A stretch of DNA of 64,000 nt, taken from positions 434,001 to 498,000 of the forward strand of contig JAECYW010000029.1 of NCBI GenBank assembly GCA_023014335.1, given 5' to 3'. A program made the position numbers and the translations under genes. The DNA comes from Galerina marginata (Eukaryota > Basidiomycota > Agaricomycetes > Agaricales > Galerinaceae). Positions 36,403 through 48,668 of the stretch are shown in pieces. Position 1 is the stretch's first letter; each line of letters opens with the position of its first letter. The notes beneath the pieces are model-generated. The model made no database searches, was not told the origin of the DNA, and was given only the letters and a program-made list of their open reading frames with translations.

Positions 36403-36768
36403 ACCTCGAAAATCATTCATGGCGATCAAATCTCATCTCACCCTGCTGGCTAGATTTCCGGCACATTTTATCTCAGTAGTCGCCCGTATCAGCTCCCCTC
36501 TTGGGTTAGTCTAACCTATTGCCTTCCACACATCGGAGCTTAGGCCTCTAAATCATACTGACTTCACGTTGGCCACGACGTCATCTTGCGCAAATCTAAC
36601 TTTGGAAATTGGAGCTCCTTCACTATTTCTCACTGCTGGTGACCTGAGGCTGTCCATTTGTATGGAAAGTTTGGGGCGAGACGCCATTACAGTGTTGTAA
36701 TCTGATCATGATACCCGAGCAGGGTGATGGCTGATGTCGTTCCTCCTCAGCACATTCGTTCTGGCGGT
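36403..36768. other. upstream region of the DUF6533 gene
   Basis: Lies between the foldback element and the TATA box. No gene or repeat seen. Confidence 0.4.
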
Positions 36769-36774
36769 TATAAA
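36769..36774 (+). promoter_or_regulatory. possible TATA box of the DUF6533 gene
   Basis: TATAAA 103 bp before the ATG at 36877. Confidence 0.45.
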
Positions 36775-36876
36775 CTTGTGAGCCATCTGCACCCAGAGAC
36801 TCGCCTCCGGAAGCCTCTCACTATCTCACGCTGAGACTCTTCTGCCCTCACCCAATTTTCCAATCCCAATTTCCGA

Positions 36877-38560
36877 ATGGACAACCTCGATACATCACCC
36901 GCTTCGCTGAGCGGACAAGCGTATGTTTCTACTTGGCAGAAAAGGGGATAACAAACTCACCTTGATTTTCCAGATTTATTTACAATTCCATTTACGCCTC
37001 ATCTTTAAGTGTGTATTCTCTAAATCCAACTCTAAATCCAACTCCCGTGCGTTTCATCGAAAAGTCTGACCTGGGCTAACTAGTTATTCTCTACTATGAA
37101 TACCTGTTGACATTTCCCGAGGAACTCGCTCGATATTGGATTGGCCGACGAAAAGCATCACTCGCATGGTTTCTGTTCTGTTTGAACCGGTACTTCGCAT
37201 TCCTGGGGCATATTCCACTCCTCATCAAGCTATTCTGGCACACTTCCGACTCACGACACATCCAGGTCAGTAACTACAATTCAATTAATTATTTTCGTAA
37301 ACCGGTTGCTGAAACCATACCATACCTAGATGTGAGCATGGAAGTACCCTGAGACAAACATGAATGTTATTCACACCTCGTTAGATGCGCTCAGTTAGTT
37401 AAAATCCATGTTTATATAGTTACTATTGGGCAGGTTATCATCGGAAGTGAGTTTCTCCCTTGGACGTTTGCTCTTTCAGAGTCTGATCGTAAAATGCAAT
37501 AGTTTGCCTTCTGCTCAGGACGTACGCCCTATATGGCCGTACACGTCTAATGCTGGTGTTTCTCTGCACGGTAGCAGCAGTGGAAATGTTCTATGTCGTG
37601 GTATGTTCGGCTTTTATCGTGTTCGCTCACTGATGGAGGGCTTACAAAAGTGGCGAACTGCGACTGAAAAACCCAGCAGTCCATCAGGCACTTCAAGCAG
37701 CTTTGAAGGATGCTTTGTTCCGTTCAATTCCCAAGCGTGCGTAACTTCCGACCAGGGCAAAGCCTTTTTTAACGCGGTCTAATATCTGTCCAGGTCCATT
37801 CGTACATGATATCTTATTTATGTGAAATAAATTAACTGACCACGCCCACCTAGAACTGAGAGCGTTATGGATTGATCAGCTTTGCTTTGATGTCCTGATT
37901 TTCTCCCTCACTTTGTATAAGACCCTCCAGACATTCCGTGGTGACAGGTCGAATATCCTCAGTATTATGTTGCGTGATGGTTAGTAGGAAGAAATCGAGT
38001 TTCAACTGTACAGTACGGCATCGCTGACTCGCTCTCAATTACAGGTACCATTTATTTCGGGTATGGCGGAGTAATTTGAACAGTCTTGAATATCACTAAT
38101 ATTGGCAACAGAGTCATAATTATTACGGCCATTGTAGGAATTATAGATTTTGCGGTATGCCTGGACCTCTCTTACTTAACAGTTTCTCCTTCTGATCCTG
38201 CATCGCTGAAACTTATAGCTCTTCCCTGTAAGCAAATTTCGATCTTAACACTAACACAAAGCGAAACAACTGAAGGCTGTTCTTGGTTTAGTTGTACGTA
38301 CGGGGGGTAACAGCGACCATGGGAAACGTGTAAGATTCCATATAATTCGATAGTCTGACAAGATATTGACCCAGTCATCCAGCCTCGCATCCACTATGGT
38401 CTCTCGACTGATGTTGAACCTTCGAGATCCAAAATTTGGACCCACTGACGGTTCAGAAGCTCAGTTGACGACTCAAATCGATTTCGGCAATAGAAATCCT
38501 GAGAACACTACCACGTCCGTGAACAATCCCGTGAACACTAACCCGTCAGACTGGATCTAA
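36877..38560 (+). CDS. DUF6533-family membrane protein, middle exons uncertain
   Basis: Integral membrane protein of the DUF6533 family, abundant and uncharacterised in mushroom-forming fungi. Start MDNLDTSPASLSGQA at 36877. The hallmark block ILYYEYLLTFPEELARYW-IGRRKASLAWFLFCLNRYFAFLG lies in the exon from about 37084 to 37265. Later exons give RTYALYGRTRLMLVFLCTVA, LRALWIDQLCFDVLIFSLTL, YKTLQTFRGDRSNILSIMLR, DGTIYFG, VLNITNIGN and TMVSRLMLNLRDPKFGP. A polar Asn/Thr-rich tail follows to TAA 38558-38560. Seven helices are typical of the family. The splice phase between the VIIG segment (near 37.43 kb) and RTYALYG (37.52 kb) does not resolve, so a micro-exon may be missed or the gene may be slightly decayed. 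Confidence 0.75.
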
Positions 38561-40000
38561 ACCGGTAAACTGCACGAAACTTCAGTGAAGCTTCACCACG
38601 CGAGCAGCTAAAGGGGGGCGAAATATAGGATGATATACGAACAATCTGATGTCCACCTCGGCTTGTGAAATGGGATTGGAATTATTAATGAATGAAATTC
38701 GGGATTTATATATAAGACTTCGAATTGTCATTTTCGTGAGCAGGGTGAACGTCTCTTGGTTTGTAGCGGGTATCGGCCACTGTAGATGTCGACGTCGTAG
38801 GGGAGCTTTTCTTACAATGGCTAAGGCGAGATCCAGAAAAGCGGCGTGGTTGTAGTAAAAGCAAGTCTCCAGAAACACACTGGCAAACAGCGCAGTCTCG
38901 AGGTGTGGTTTTTGTATCTGCGCTGCTGCCACTGGACGGGCAGCAATCCTATATTCCCGGGATCAAGTATGGTTACTTTATGAACCATCCTAGAGGCCGC
39001 CAAGTGTGCAGCCAATTCGTTCACCCCTACGCACACTCACTTCCAAGCTTTACATCATGGAGGGTACGGAGAAGTACACTGCAGGCGGGCTGCTGCGTGT
39101 GAAAGATCAACGACGATGCGACGACGCGCTCCGATCGGAAGAGCAAAATCAGCAATGCTGTACGGTTTCAATGGTACGACTGTAAGACACAAAGACGAAT
39201 AGTGGAGGAGAAAACGTAATAACCACCTCTCTACGGCACTCGACGACTGATCGCCGAGGCCAGACAGCTCCCATCACCCAAGGAAAGAGACGTTTGGACG
39301 GGAAAAGACGAGAACAGAACCGACAAGAAGGAGCGAAGACATTTCTATGGTTGAAAAATCAGGAAGCAAAAAGCGCAGAAGAAACGCGAGAAGCGACACG
39401 TTACGCAAACGCAAAGCACTGGATAAGTCGTAGCACGAAACAGGAAAAGGAACAGGAATAGAAAAAGAAAAAAAAGAGAGCAAAAAATAAGATGAATAAA
39501 CCATACCCCAAAAATCAAACAACCCGCGCGGGCTAAGCGTTTCCGAGTCCCAACTCCCCACAAAACCACTCGCTTCCTGCGACCCATAACGCCCTACCCA
39601 TTGCATCATGATGAACCCAACATGACAGCCCCAACTAGCCACGAATAGTCCACGCCAAACAAAGAAGCACGTTTGACTGTTTTTCATCTCTGATTGTGGT
39701 TCGATTTTCGGTTCTGCACACACCCGATCTTGAGCCATGAGGACAACTCCTGCTATGCTTAGGTTCAGTGGCGGATGAAGGGCATCGCCGTAGCAACGGG
39801 TTGAGGGGGAGGCGGGGGCGGGGGCTAGGTAGAATCGGATTTGCGGGCTTTGGACTCGGAGCCAGGCCGGGCGGAGCAGGCGCAGGCGCGGTGTGGATAC
39901 AGGTGCAGGTGAAGCTGCGGTGCGAGTTTAAGTCCAGGTCCGGGCAGGACAGAGATGGGGTGGGATAGAAGACCGTCAAAAGCGGTGCTGAGAGGATGGC
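38561..40000. other. gene-poor stretch
   Basis: Frames of 116 codons (38582-38932, minus) and 154 codons (39274-39738, minus) have no family resemblance. The second is hydrophobic, in purine-rich repeat-like sequence. G-rich runs at 39.80-39.83 kb. Probably old repeats. Confidence 0.35.
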
Positions 40001-40960
40001 TTAGCTTAGATTGTACGAGGAGAGATGGACGAAAACGAGAGGGAAAGTGAATAGGAGGGAAAGGAAAGGAAAAGAATAGGAAAGAGGACGAGAAAGAAGG
40101 CAAGGCACGGACACGCATACAAATGTGAAGTAGAACACGACCACGCACGCGAATTTGAACACCCGAGGGAAATCAAAGGGGAAAGAAACATATCACATAC
40201 CATTCGTTCGAATCCGCCAACCTGGAAGCCTTGGGGGCTTGAAGCTGAACCTAACATGATCTCAAGTAACGCTGTAATTCCGACCGGAGAGAGGAACGAC
40301 GAGATGCGCAGTAGTGCGATGAGGCTACACGAGCACGAAATAGGAACCCTGAATGGCACCTTCGTATGGGCCAGATCGAGGAGGGCAGTCATGTGGGTCC
40401 AACTGAGTTTGGCGCCAGGAGAGGCAGACGTCACGCAGGTGGCAATTGGACCTATCTTCCAGGAGACCATTAAAGCTGAGAAACGAAATGAATATCAGTA
40501 ACGAAAAAGGTGAGATAGGGACATGGAAAAGGAGAAGGACGAACCGTATTTCGTTTTCAGCCTAGTCAGACTCCCGCCCCGCTGTGTTTCCCTTTACTCC
40601 TTTACTCTTCATTGACATCCTTCGCTCCATTGGAAGTAGAAACCAGCCCGACTACGTCCTCGATGGCATGACCACACGCCGCTGGCTCTGCTGGCTCCGG
40701 CTCACGGGGCTGTTGGGTGTTGGTCTTTGAACTTTGAACATAGAACGTCCGGGACGTTCCGAGTTCTACAATTCTACGGCTCTGGGCAAATAAGAGCTCA
40801 CATAGACGGTAAAGGGGATGTCATAATGGGCAAGCTGAGGTCGTGAGTCAGGAGTTAAAGTGAACAGTCGTTGAGGCAGACAGAGGCAGGCAGAAAATTT
40901 GATGGCGCGTTGATGGCGAGGCACAGCCACCGATGAACTATCTAATCTTATCGTTGCCTT
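40001..40960 (+). repeat. dispersed repeat family A, copy 2
   Basis: Starts TTAGCTTAGATTGTA (40001-40015). A purine-rich stretch, CATACCATTCGTTC (near 40.2 kb), CGTATTTCGTTTTC (40.55 kb), GGGACGTTC (40.75 kb) and GTGAACAGTCGTTGA (40.87 kb) follow. It ends GCACAGCCACCGATG (40921-40935) then TCTAATCTTATCG. Same order and strand as copy 1, as a single unit of about 0.95 kb. Confidence 0.7.
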
Positions 40961-41893
40961 CTTTCGCGACGATGACCATTCATCTTCATCCATACGCTCC
41001 TGAGTACGGCAACGTCGAACCGCCGATAAATATAATCTCTCCACATCGCGCTGATTCATCGTTAGCATTCCCGCTCAGACGCCCCTCCGTGCTAGACTAC
41101 TTAGTTCAAGGCCAGCAAGCTCACCAGGCCAAGAAATCAGTGCTGTTTGGAGGGATCGGTACCGCGCATTTTACGTGTTTTTGCGTCGTGTGGGTTGGGA
41201 GGACGGAGATAGATGCTTAGCGCTCAGGCTGTGCGCGCCGCATTAATTTGTTCTCATGCGTCGTCTTTGATCACGGTCTATCCGAGTCTTTATTCCAGCA
41301 CTGTCTTTCGCTCTCTTGGCTTATTCCTGTGCGTATGTCTGCCATCTGCTACATTACATTTTCTCACTGAATTCTGTAGGTAGTTGAATATACGCGTTTC
41401 CTTTGGCTATTTTTACCTCTTCGCGTTCAGGAAGCTTTGATCGCCTGAGCTTCGTGTCGTCCATGACACCATTTATATTTTTCTAAATTGAAAGTTCGAA
41501 ATACTATCTGGCTATCCAGAGGTAACTACAGTCCGGAGCGTAGTTATTCTGAATCAGTAGCCCCATTGCCGTCGGTCGTCATGTTCTCGGGACGTGTGTC
41601 GGGCACCAGTAAGCACAAGACCCAGCGAGGTGAAGGAACGACCCTTAAAATATATCCAAATATTGTCCGCCGCGGAGAAATTGATTCAGTGTCAAAGTTA
41701 TATGAGTCGCTAGTTTTTCCGTTAGCAGAACCATTATTAGTATTATGTACATGCAACCTTCAGCCGAAATTAATGCTACTGCCTCAGCCGAAGCCATCGT
41801 GTGTCGTCTCGAAGAAGAAAATGCCTGAATGAATTACTTTTACAGAATCTATTAACAGCCAGAAAGTTTAGACTAAAAAAACGAGCACTGCCT
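40961..41893. other. intergenic stretch, no supported gene
   Basis: Lies between repeat A copy 2 and the 3' end of the HET-C gene. Frames up to 114 codons without family resemblance. Confidence 0.4.
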
Positions 41894-44800
41894 CTACCAT
41901 GGTGACCAGCTGAAGAGCTTTTCAACATTGTTTGCTAGATTCTGTGCACCTTGACCAATGTTAGACACAAATTGCTCGGCGCCTTGACCAATGTTAGACA
42001 CAACTTGCTCGGTCCCTTGAGCAACGTTAGAGGCAAATTGCTCGGCACCTTGAGCAACGTTAGACACGATTTGCTCGGTACCTTGAGCAACGGTAGAGGT
42101 CAACGCCTCCGCGCCCTTTCCGACGTCGGTAGCCAACCCCTCTACGCCATTACCAATATCTTTGGCTACCTCCACTACCCCGTTTCCTACGTCAGTTGCC
42201 GCCGCTTCCACACCACTACCAATATCTTTGGCGATCCCAACTACCCCGTTTCCTACGTCAGTTGCCGCCGCTTCTACCCCGCGACCAATGTCAGTCACCA
42301 CCTGCTCAGTACCTTTGTAAGCAGAAACTGCGGCCTGTCCGACGTCATTAATGCCTCCTTCAATGCCATTCCCGATATCCTTGGCCACGTTCTCGGCTTC
42401 TTTCCCGAACTTTTCGAGGCCTTCTCCAATGTCGTGAGCCACGTCCTTGGCCTTGTCGACAACCATATTGGCGCCTCCGACGATGCCGTCCACAACGCCT
42501 AAAGCTAGATCCATGGCGTTCAGGAGTTCTTCCAAAGCTTTGTCTGCAGCGTGGACTCCAAAATTTAAAACGCTGCCGATTGCGTCACCGACATCGTCTC
42601 CCGCGATGCCTGGGTTCTTGGGTATGTCGCGGACATTTCGGCCTTCGTGGACGGCCTCCTGGTAATAAAATTAATTCAGTTTGAAAGCGAGATAGATGAA
42701 ATAACGCAGAAACAAACCAATGTCAAAACACTCAAAAGACTTTTTCTTCCACCGTCTCCCAATCCGTCCCAATAGGTTTTCATTTTTTGGTACATTTCTT
42801 CCTGAACCGTGGACCCTTTCTTCGGAAAGTAAGGGTGATGGAAGGTTTCTAAAATCTTTAACCGACTACTGTTAATTTTTCGGTAATTCTAAAAGTTTTG
42901 ACAACGTACTTCGGTGATGACGGTGTCCGCGTCAGTGCCGTCAGTCCACGCCTGGGATACAGGAGGGCGCATTAAATAGCAAAGTTGACCATAAATATGC
43001 GTTATTTACCTTTGTAATTTTCTTAACGCAATTCTCAACCACGACATGTGCAACCTGAGCTGCTGGAAGATGCAGAGCGTTCTTGAAATGGTCCTAAATG
43101 AAGGATGTGTCATTACTTCAAGCGGAATTCGACGACAATTGGTGGAATGAACCTTTGCCGCCCAAGAATGCGTTGGGTCAGCGCAAGTGGCTTCTCTGAA
43201 AACTGCGGTCTGTTTTTCGATGTAGAGGAGGTCCTCATGACCTTTGGCAACAGCGCCTGACAGAGCATCCACCGCAGGCTGGAAGCGGGCTCAGTACTGT
43301 ACACTGATAAATTGGCATTGTTTAACACTCACAGAGACTATGCCAGCGATAATCCTCCACACAGCTGAATAAAATGACAGATTAGGACGTAGACGCGTGT
43401 AAAGCTGTTGAGCACGCACCTTTGTTGATTATTTCGTTCACTTTTTCGACCCAGTCAGAAAGACCGACTTTCTCCAGAACTTCGAGAATCGCATGGACGA
43501 TGTCGTCACGGATCTCCATAAGCTCCCATACTACTTCCGATGCTGGGTTTGAAGAGTCGTCCGGAATATAATCCATGATGCTCGTTTCTTTGAAGTCAGT
43601 CCTTGCTTTGACGCGACGTTGTTCTACTTCTACGTCTGTCGTGCTGAGAGGGTTTCCTGCGACAACCTGCGGTGTCTCAGGTTTTTCAAGCCTGGCCTTG
43701 AGGAGACGTTTGTGCTCTTCCCCTAACTTCTTAGCTTCCTCTATTTTATCCATGTGGCCTTTCAGCTTGGGATTGTTCTTTGAGAGTCGTTGGAGTAATT
43801 TGTTCAGACCGGCCATGGAGGACTGGTCGGCGGACTGCGGGGATGGCATGAGCTTATCGTGTCATGGTTGAAAGGTTTAAAGAACGGATATACCTCCCGA
43901 ATCTTCTGTAGATCCCCGCTGTTGCTTGAGCAAAGGTGGCTGCAGAAAAATGCCATCAGCTACCAGTAAAACAGATGACGAAGCGCGAAGACTTGCTCAT
44001 CAACGGTACCGAACAATGAAACGTAGAAATCTTCGCCGCCAAAAGTCCCAGTAACTAGAGGGGGGACTAGTTCACCAGACTGAGTGGGAATGTAGGCTAT
44101 ACTCGAGGTAAGATGTCGGTTCGAATTCTCCAAATAATGACATACTTTGAGCCCCGGCTAAGCAGAACACATTTGCTTCAGGCATGTCAATGCTCAACTT
44201 TCTGACGACAAGTTCGCACCAATTAGCTATTATGAAGCAGTAAGTCTTCCGTCAAGCGATGTCGGACTGGAAGAAACGTAAACCCACTATGAGCGAGGAA
44301 ATCCTCGAGTGTGTGTAATGCCGATCCAAGGAGCCGGAGAGCCTCGTGATAATCCTCACCATCCTGTCGCTGAGAACTTCTTCCTTTCTCGATGCAGATT
44401 TTTAAAGCTTGTCGGACATAATTAGCTGAAGTGTTGTATCCTTGGCCCTCGTGTGCAATGTAATTCTGGATCGTAGTTAAGGCTTTGAATACAGACAGTC
44501 AAATAAACAATGTTCACCTTCATCCCAGTTGCTGGATCAACTGCACACTCGTCCGCGAACACCTCCCCTCTAAGGCGGGAGTGATACTTGGTAGCATCGG
44601 ACGCATATCCTCTGAGGCGAGATATCAGCATTTAGCGCTGTGTGAGAATTAAAAGAGCTGCATACAAGGGGTTATCGATGTGCTCCTAAGGCCATTGTAA
44701 ACGAGACTAAGCAATCGCCAAATGAAGAGGGTGCAACATAACCAACCGCATGCGAGTATACACCCAGTTTATTCAAAGTCACTTTGAATTCCCCAGTGGC

Positions 44801-45407
44801 GAAACCGAAGGACTATCAAGGCGTTAGCCCAATTTTCTAAAGCGCGGGAAGAATGAAAACTGACCATGAATGCAAGGAGCTGAATGACAAGTAGTATAGC
44901 CCCCTGCGCCTGCGCTTTACCCTCGTCCCCAAAAACACTGAGACCCATAATATCCATCGCTTGGGAGTAGTCCCTCAACCAATTTCCCTTGACCATACAT
45001 TAAACGGGCGTTGACAAGAGCAAATATAGATACTCACAAAATAAATCGCGTTAACCTCGCGCTTTGAGAATGTAACACCGGCTATCTTGAGAAGAGTTTT
45101 TCCTAGATCTAAGAAAGGCATGAGGACGGAATATCCGACTGACCGAGTCATAAAAAACTTGCCTCCGTGAAGGAATGCATGCCCTATTGACAGAATATTA
45201 GTGCGAGCGCATCTCCTGAAAGCCTGAAGGCTCATGGAAAGATACCTTTGAGTTCTACCCCTGCTCAAAACCGTAATTAGTGCTCAATATTCCGAGATTC
45301 GTCAAACTGCGATGCTTACCAACTTTTCCAGCGCCGAAGCAGAGTCCAAAGTGTGGAAGTAGGGCAATAGTAGTCAGGCATAGAAGCAATTTAGTGGAGC
45401 GGTACAT
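41894..45407 (-). CDS. het-C-like: HET-C-type heterokaryon incompatibility protein with amphipathic C-terminal repeats
   Basis: HET-C family (Pfam PF07217). In Neurospora, HET-C is a membrane-associated glycoprotein whose allelic mismatch triggers heterokaryon incompatibility and cell death together with PIN-C. The ATG at 45405-45407 opens a signal peptide (MYRSTKLLLCLTTIALL..GLC). Blocks in order: ELKGHAFLHGD, VNAIYFGNWLRDYSQAMD, SFGFATGEFKVTLNKLGVY, EHIDNP, YHSRLRGEVFADECAVDP, NYIAHEGQGYNTSANYVR, RLLGSALHTLEDFLAHS, NWCELVVRKLS, LVPPLVTGTFGGEDFY, then IMDYIPDD, ADPTHSWAAKDHFKNAL, HHPYFPKKGSTVQEEMY and EAVHEGRNVRD. All exons I joined keep phase, so the gene looks complete. Special points: a 15-nt exon (45246-45260), a GC-AG intron (45109-45162), and a C-terminal tail of about 190 residues built from amphipathic 11-residue repeats, unlike the glycine-rich end of the Neurospora protein. 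No PIN-C-like gene lies directly beside it. Confidence 0.93.
41951..42107 (-). repeat. 33-bp tandem repeats coding for 11-residue amphipathic units
   Basis: Five units of 33 bp within the last exon of the HET-C gene encode variants of VSNIGQGAEQF / VSNVAQGTEQI. Upstream in the same exon (42110-42300) a 66-bp pair encodes TDVGNG-V-AKDIG-GVEA units. The pattern (hydrophobic every 3-4 residues, Gly/Ala/Asn/Gln polar face) fits membrane-surface helices. Confidence 0.85.
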
Positions 45408-45476
45408 TTTGGAGGGATCCTTTGGAAGAGTACGAATGATATTCGAATGTGAGGTCGTTTGGGATAATTGGTTGGG

Positions 45477-45484
45477 CTTTTATA
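45477..45484 (-). promoter_or_regulatory. TATA box of the HET-C gene
   Basis: TATAAAAG on the minus strand, 69 bp before the ATG at 45407. Confidence 0.6.
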
Positions 45485-48400
45485 CTTTATCCAGGTCGCC
45501 AAACATTCGGGTATGTTCCACTGGGTAATTCCAAATCTACAACCGACGTTCCAAAAAGACATGACGGATAGGAACAGGTAGGTTGAAAGAAGACGAGACC
45601 TTTCCTAACCACTTTCAGTATTACCCCTGGAATGAAAAGGAGACAAAGCTTGGACCTTTGATAATTTGGCTAACTGAAAAATACTTCGATCGGAAGTGGA
45701 TGATTTACATACGTAAGGCATTCTCGTTCAAGTGTGTGTTCAAACGCGCCGTCGACCAGGATGCGTATGCTCAGCCCGGTCTTGGGTCTCCAGTTCCAGC
45801 TCGAAACTATGCTCTAACTTCCGTGCTCTGACCTGTGCACAGACGCGGGTGGGACACGCCGTGTCCTGTTGCTGGTCACAGGGTAGGACCGCGTATTCCT
45901 ATCTTACGCGCACCCCTTGACGGAAGTAGCTGTGGACATCGGAAAGTCAAAGCGCCGTGTCAGTAAAAGGGCGTCGGTAAAAAATGTTCTACCGCCTACC
46001 AAAATAATGAAACACCATGACTCGGCAAGATACTCAGGCTTCAGTCCGGTCATGGATGAAATGTCAGGGGTCTGGTCGTTCCTACAACAAGCCACGCCCC
46101 AAACTGCCCCTTTGGGACTAGTTACCCAGAAATAGAAATCGGAACACTCGTTCTCCGTGATGGCCCATCATGAAAAATAGGCACTACAGCATCCCCGGGT
46201 CATGATGGATCAAGCCGGGTGCTTCGCTTATCTTTAACATCGTTCGAACGTCTATTCTATTGCAGGAGCATAGTCACCTGCTTACAAAGTATGAACTAGC
46301 GTCGTCCTTTAGTGGTGTTAACGTTACGGCGAGGCGTTCATTAGCCAAGGTACAAACAACCTGTGAGCACCAGCGTCCAGCCGAGCACTAAACATAACCG
46401 CGATTTCGTATTCTCACGGTTCTTCACTTTTGCTGTCACCTTCCGCGAACTTGAAATCGTACATTACACATTCGTCTATAAGATTTCTCGCATACTAATC
46501 GCTCTTTTGCCCATTCCTCCCACCCTATGCATCATATAAGTCGTGTATACATCTCATTTAGTTTTCTGTAAGGTGTTTGTCACCAAATCATATAGAATTA
46601 TCCGCTGTCTGTGGAAGGAGACAACGGTCCCGCCGACCCAGCGGCTCCATTCGCTCTGTGTTCTGATCTGAGCTTGCGCTCAGGCTCCACCCCAACCAAT
46701 TGATATTGTATCATATGCATTAGGCAGGGGAAAAAATCAGTACTGTATGGGTAATTGACATGGTGCCAGTGCAAATGAGCTGCCTTTTGACGAGGATCTG
46801 AGGATTTAATTATGGCCACTAACTATCGACAAGAGAGATAGGAGGCACATAACATAGCAGTGTCAAGATTACGAGTAAGCAAGAAATAGGCCTAGTCTGT
46901 TACAACACGCATCCTGAGTTCCAAAACAGCGGGGCGTCAGCGTCGACGATAGCAAGGGAGGAAATACAGACAGAATATGACACAAATTGCTTGGCCCGGA
47001 ACACACTAATGTCGTCAGAGAGCGGCAAAGGTATGTCTCAGGAGGAAGGCGCGGATCGCAATTATTAACCTCTGAAGAAGTGTTACGCACCAGATAAATT
47101 TTCGAGGATAGTTTAAGGACGACCCGGTGTGGAGTTGATCGAAGCCCTGAGCTGTGAACTCAAAGAATTAAAGACTGTCACTCGATTTGACGACACGACA
47201 GTTGATACATACGTGGGCTATCTGAAAGGAATCAACTTACACTCGGCATTAAACGGTACAGGCCAAGGAAACGAAATGAATTCGTTTATTTGCAACAACT
47301 CGAGGGTGCAGGAACGGCCCAGAAATGTTGTTATGCGAGATTGAGGTAACCATCAGGCTCACGGAATGAGCGCTGAACCCTAGAGCACAAAAATAAACTG
47401 GTCGAGGGGCCGAGATGGTGCATTGCAATCAAAGAGTGTACTGAGCCACAAAGAGTACCCAAAGAGTGAGAAAGACGAAAGACTCAATGCTGTGTCCTAG
47501 GGTAGTGATGCTACGTCCTTGAAACCACATCATGCCAGGTTTACGGGTACCGTCGGGGTCCAGACTCTAAAAGAAAAGAGGTTCGGACATGGACGAGCAG
47601 CCAGAAAAAAAAATAGGGAGTCCAGGATCGGGTAAGCGATGCTCTAGGACACTAGGAAACGAAATGGAACAGTAGCGATCTGTTTATTTCCTAATCACGA
47701 AAAGAGATGACATGATGTCCATTATAGAGCGGCGAAGTACAGACACGCGCGGGCCTGAGGTTCAAAGCTTTCAGCGTCGGGTGTGGTGGTTGAGGAGTAG
47801 GGAAGGGGGTTAGGGTGATGTATACGCACGCACAAGATATCACCGAATCCCGTTCCGCACTCGCCAACACATCCACGTTGAAGAGGCTCCCGCCTTCGCT
47901 CGCCTTAAGTTTGCTCGCCTTTGCCTGGGTAAAGGAGGACTTGTGGCAGTAGGTGCCTTCCGTTCATGTCCTTGTTCGCGTACCAGAACCAGAGACAGAT
48001 ATGGTTCAGGCTCAGTGCAGGGCGGCGTCTAATTTGAGGTAGTCAGGCAAGCTTTCGCGATTGCGAAAGTCGACATCTAGATGTTGGATCGGATCCCTGT
48101 GCTCGAGTAGCAAAAGGTCAAAGAAGAAGGCGAATACCCGGTCCTTCAGAGTTCCAGTGAACCCAGCCAGTGAGACAAAGACCTGCCCACCCAGTCCTTC
48201 TAAGCACCTCGTTCCTTCAATTATCTACTCGTTGTGCGAGAAGGACAAGTTCGAGGATGCTAGACCGAGTTTGAACGATCCAAGAGCGATTGAACGCCAG
48301 TGTCGACAGACCTACGAGGTCCAGCGCGCGGTTGTCAGAGGGTAGATGGTCTCATAGCCATATTCCATTTCGAAGCCGTTATATTGGTCCTCAAGCTCGG

Positions 48401-48668
48401 TGTTTATCATGAAGATCGTCCAGAGAAGGTCGAGGTCGAGTTTAGAAATCAACGAGGAGGTAGTCTGGCTATTGAACTGCGGATTACATGGGAAGAGAGT
48501 CGTTTAGAATGAGCGTGGCATGACTCCCGGGCTCTGGTGATCAACGATCAACACGTGTTAACCGGAACAATGGGCTTTGTAACTCGGATCAATCCTGACG
48601 CCTAATTCCCAATGGGCGTGGACTGTGCCACCGATTGGATATACTAACTTGTCTCTACTCCCTCCAAA
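45485..48668. other. gene-poor stretch of about 3.2 kb
   Basis: Short frames only (longest about 94 codons at 48061-48345, +). None has a recognisable family or exon partners. I see no repeat shared with other parts of the window. Confidence 0.4.

Noticed and set aside
39274..39738. 154-codon hydrophobic frame on the minus strand
   Set aside because: Lies in purine-rich repeat-like sequence. The Phe/Leu/Ser-rich product follows from base composition; no domain seen.
41951..42300. Regular short repeats that might suggest a CRISPR-like array
   Set aside because: The units are contiguous 33/66-bp in-frame coding repeats without unique spacers, in a eukaryotic gene.
42500..42665. Plus-strand frames across the HET-C gene, including a 183-codon one at 41951-42502
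   Set aside because: They are antisense shadows of the repetitive last exon; the minus-strand frame carries the family blocks.
44100..44122. GGTTCGAATTC, resembling a tRNA B box
   Set aside because: It lies within the HET-C gene, with no A box, acceptor stem or cloverleaf around it. I found no credible tRNA or rRNA gene in the window.
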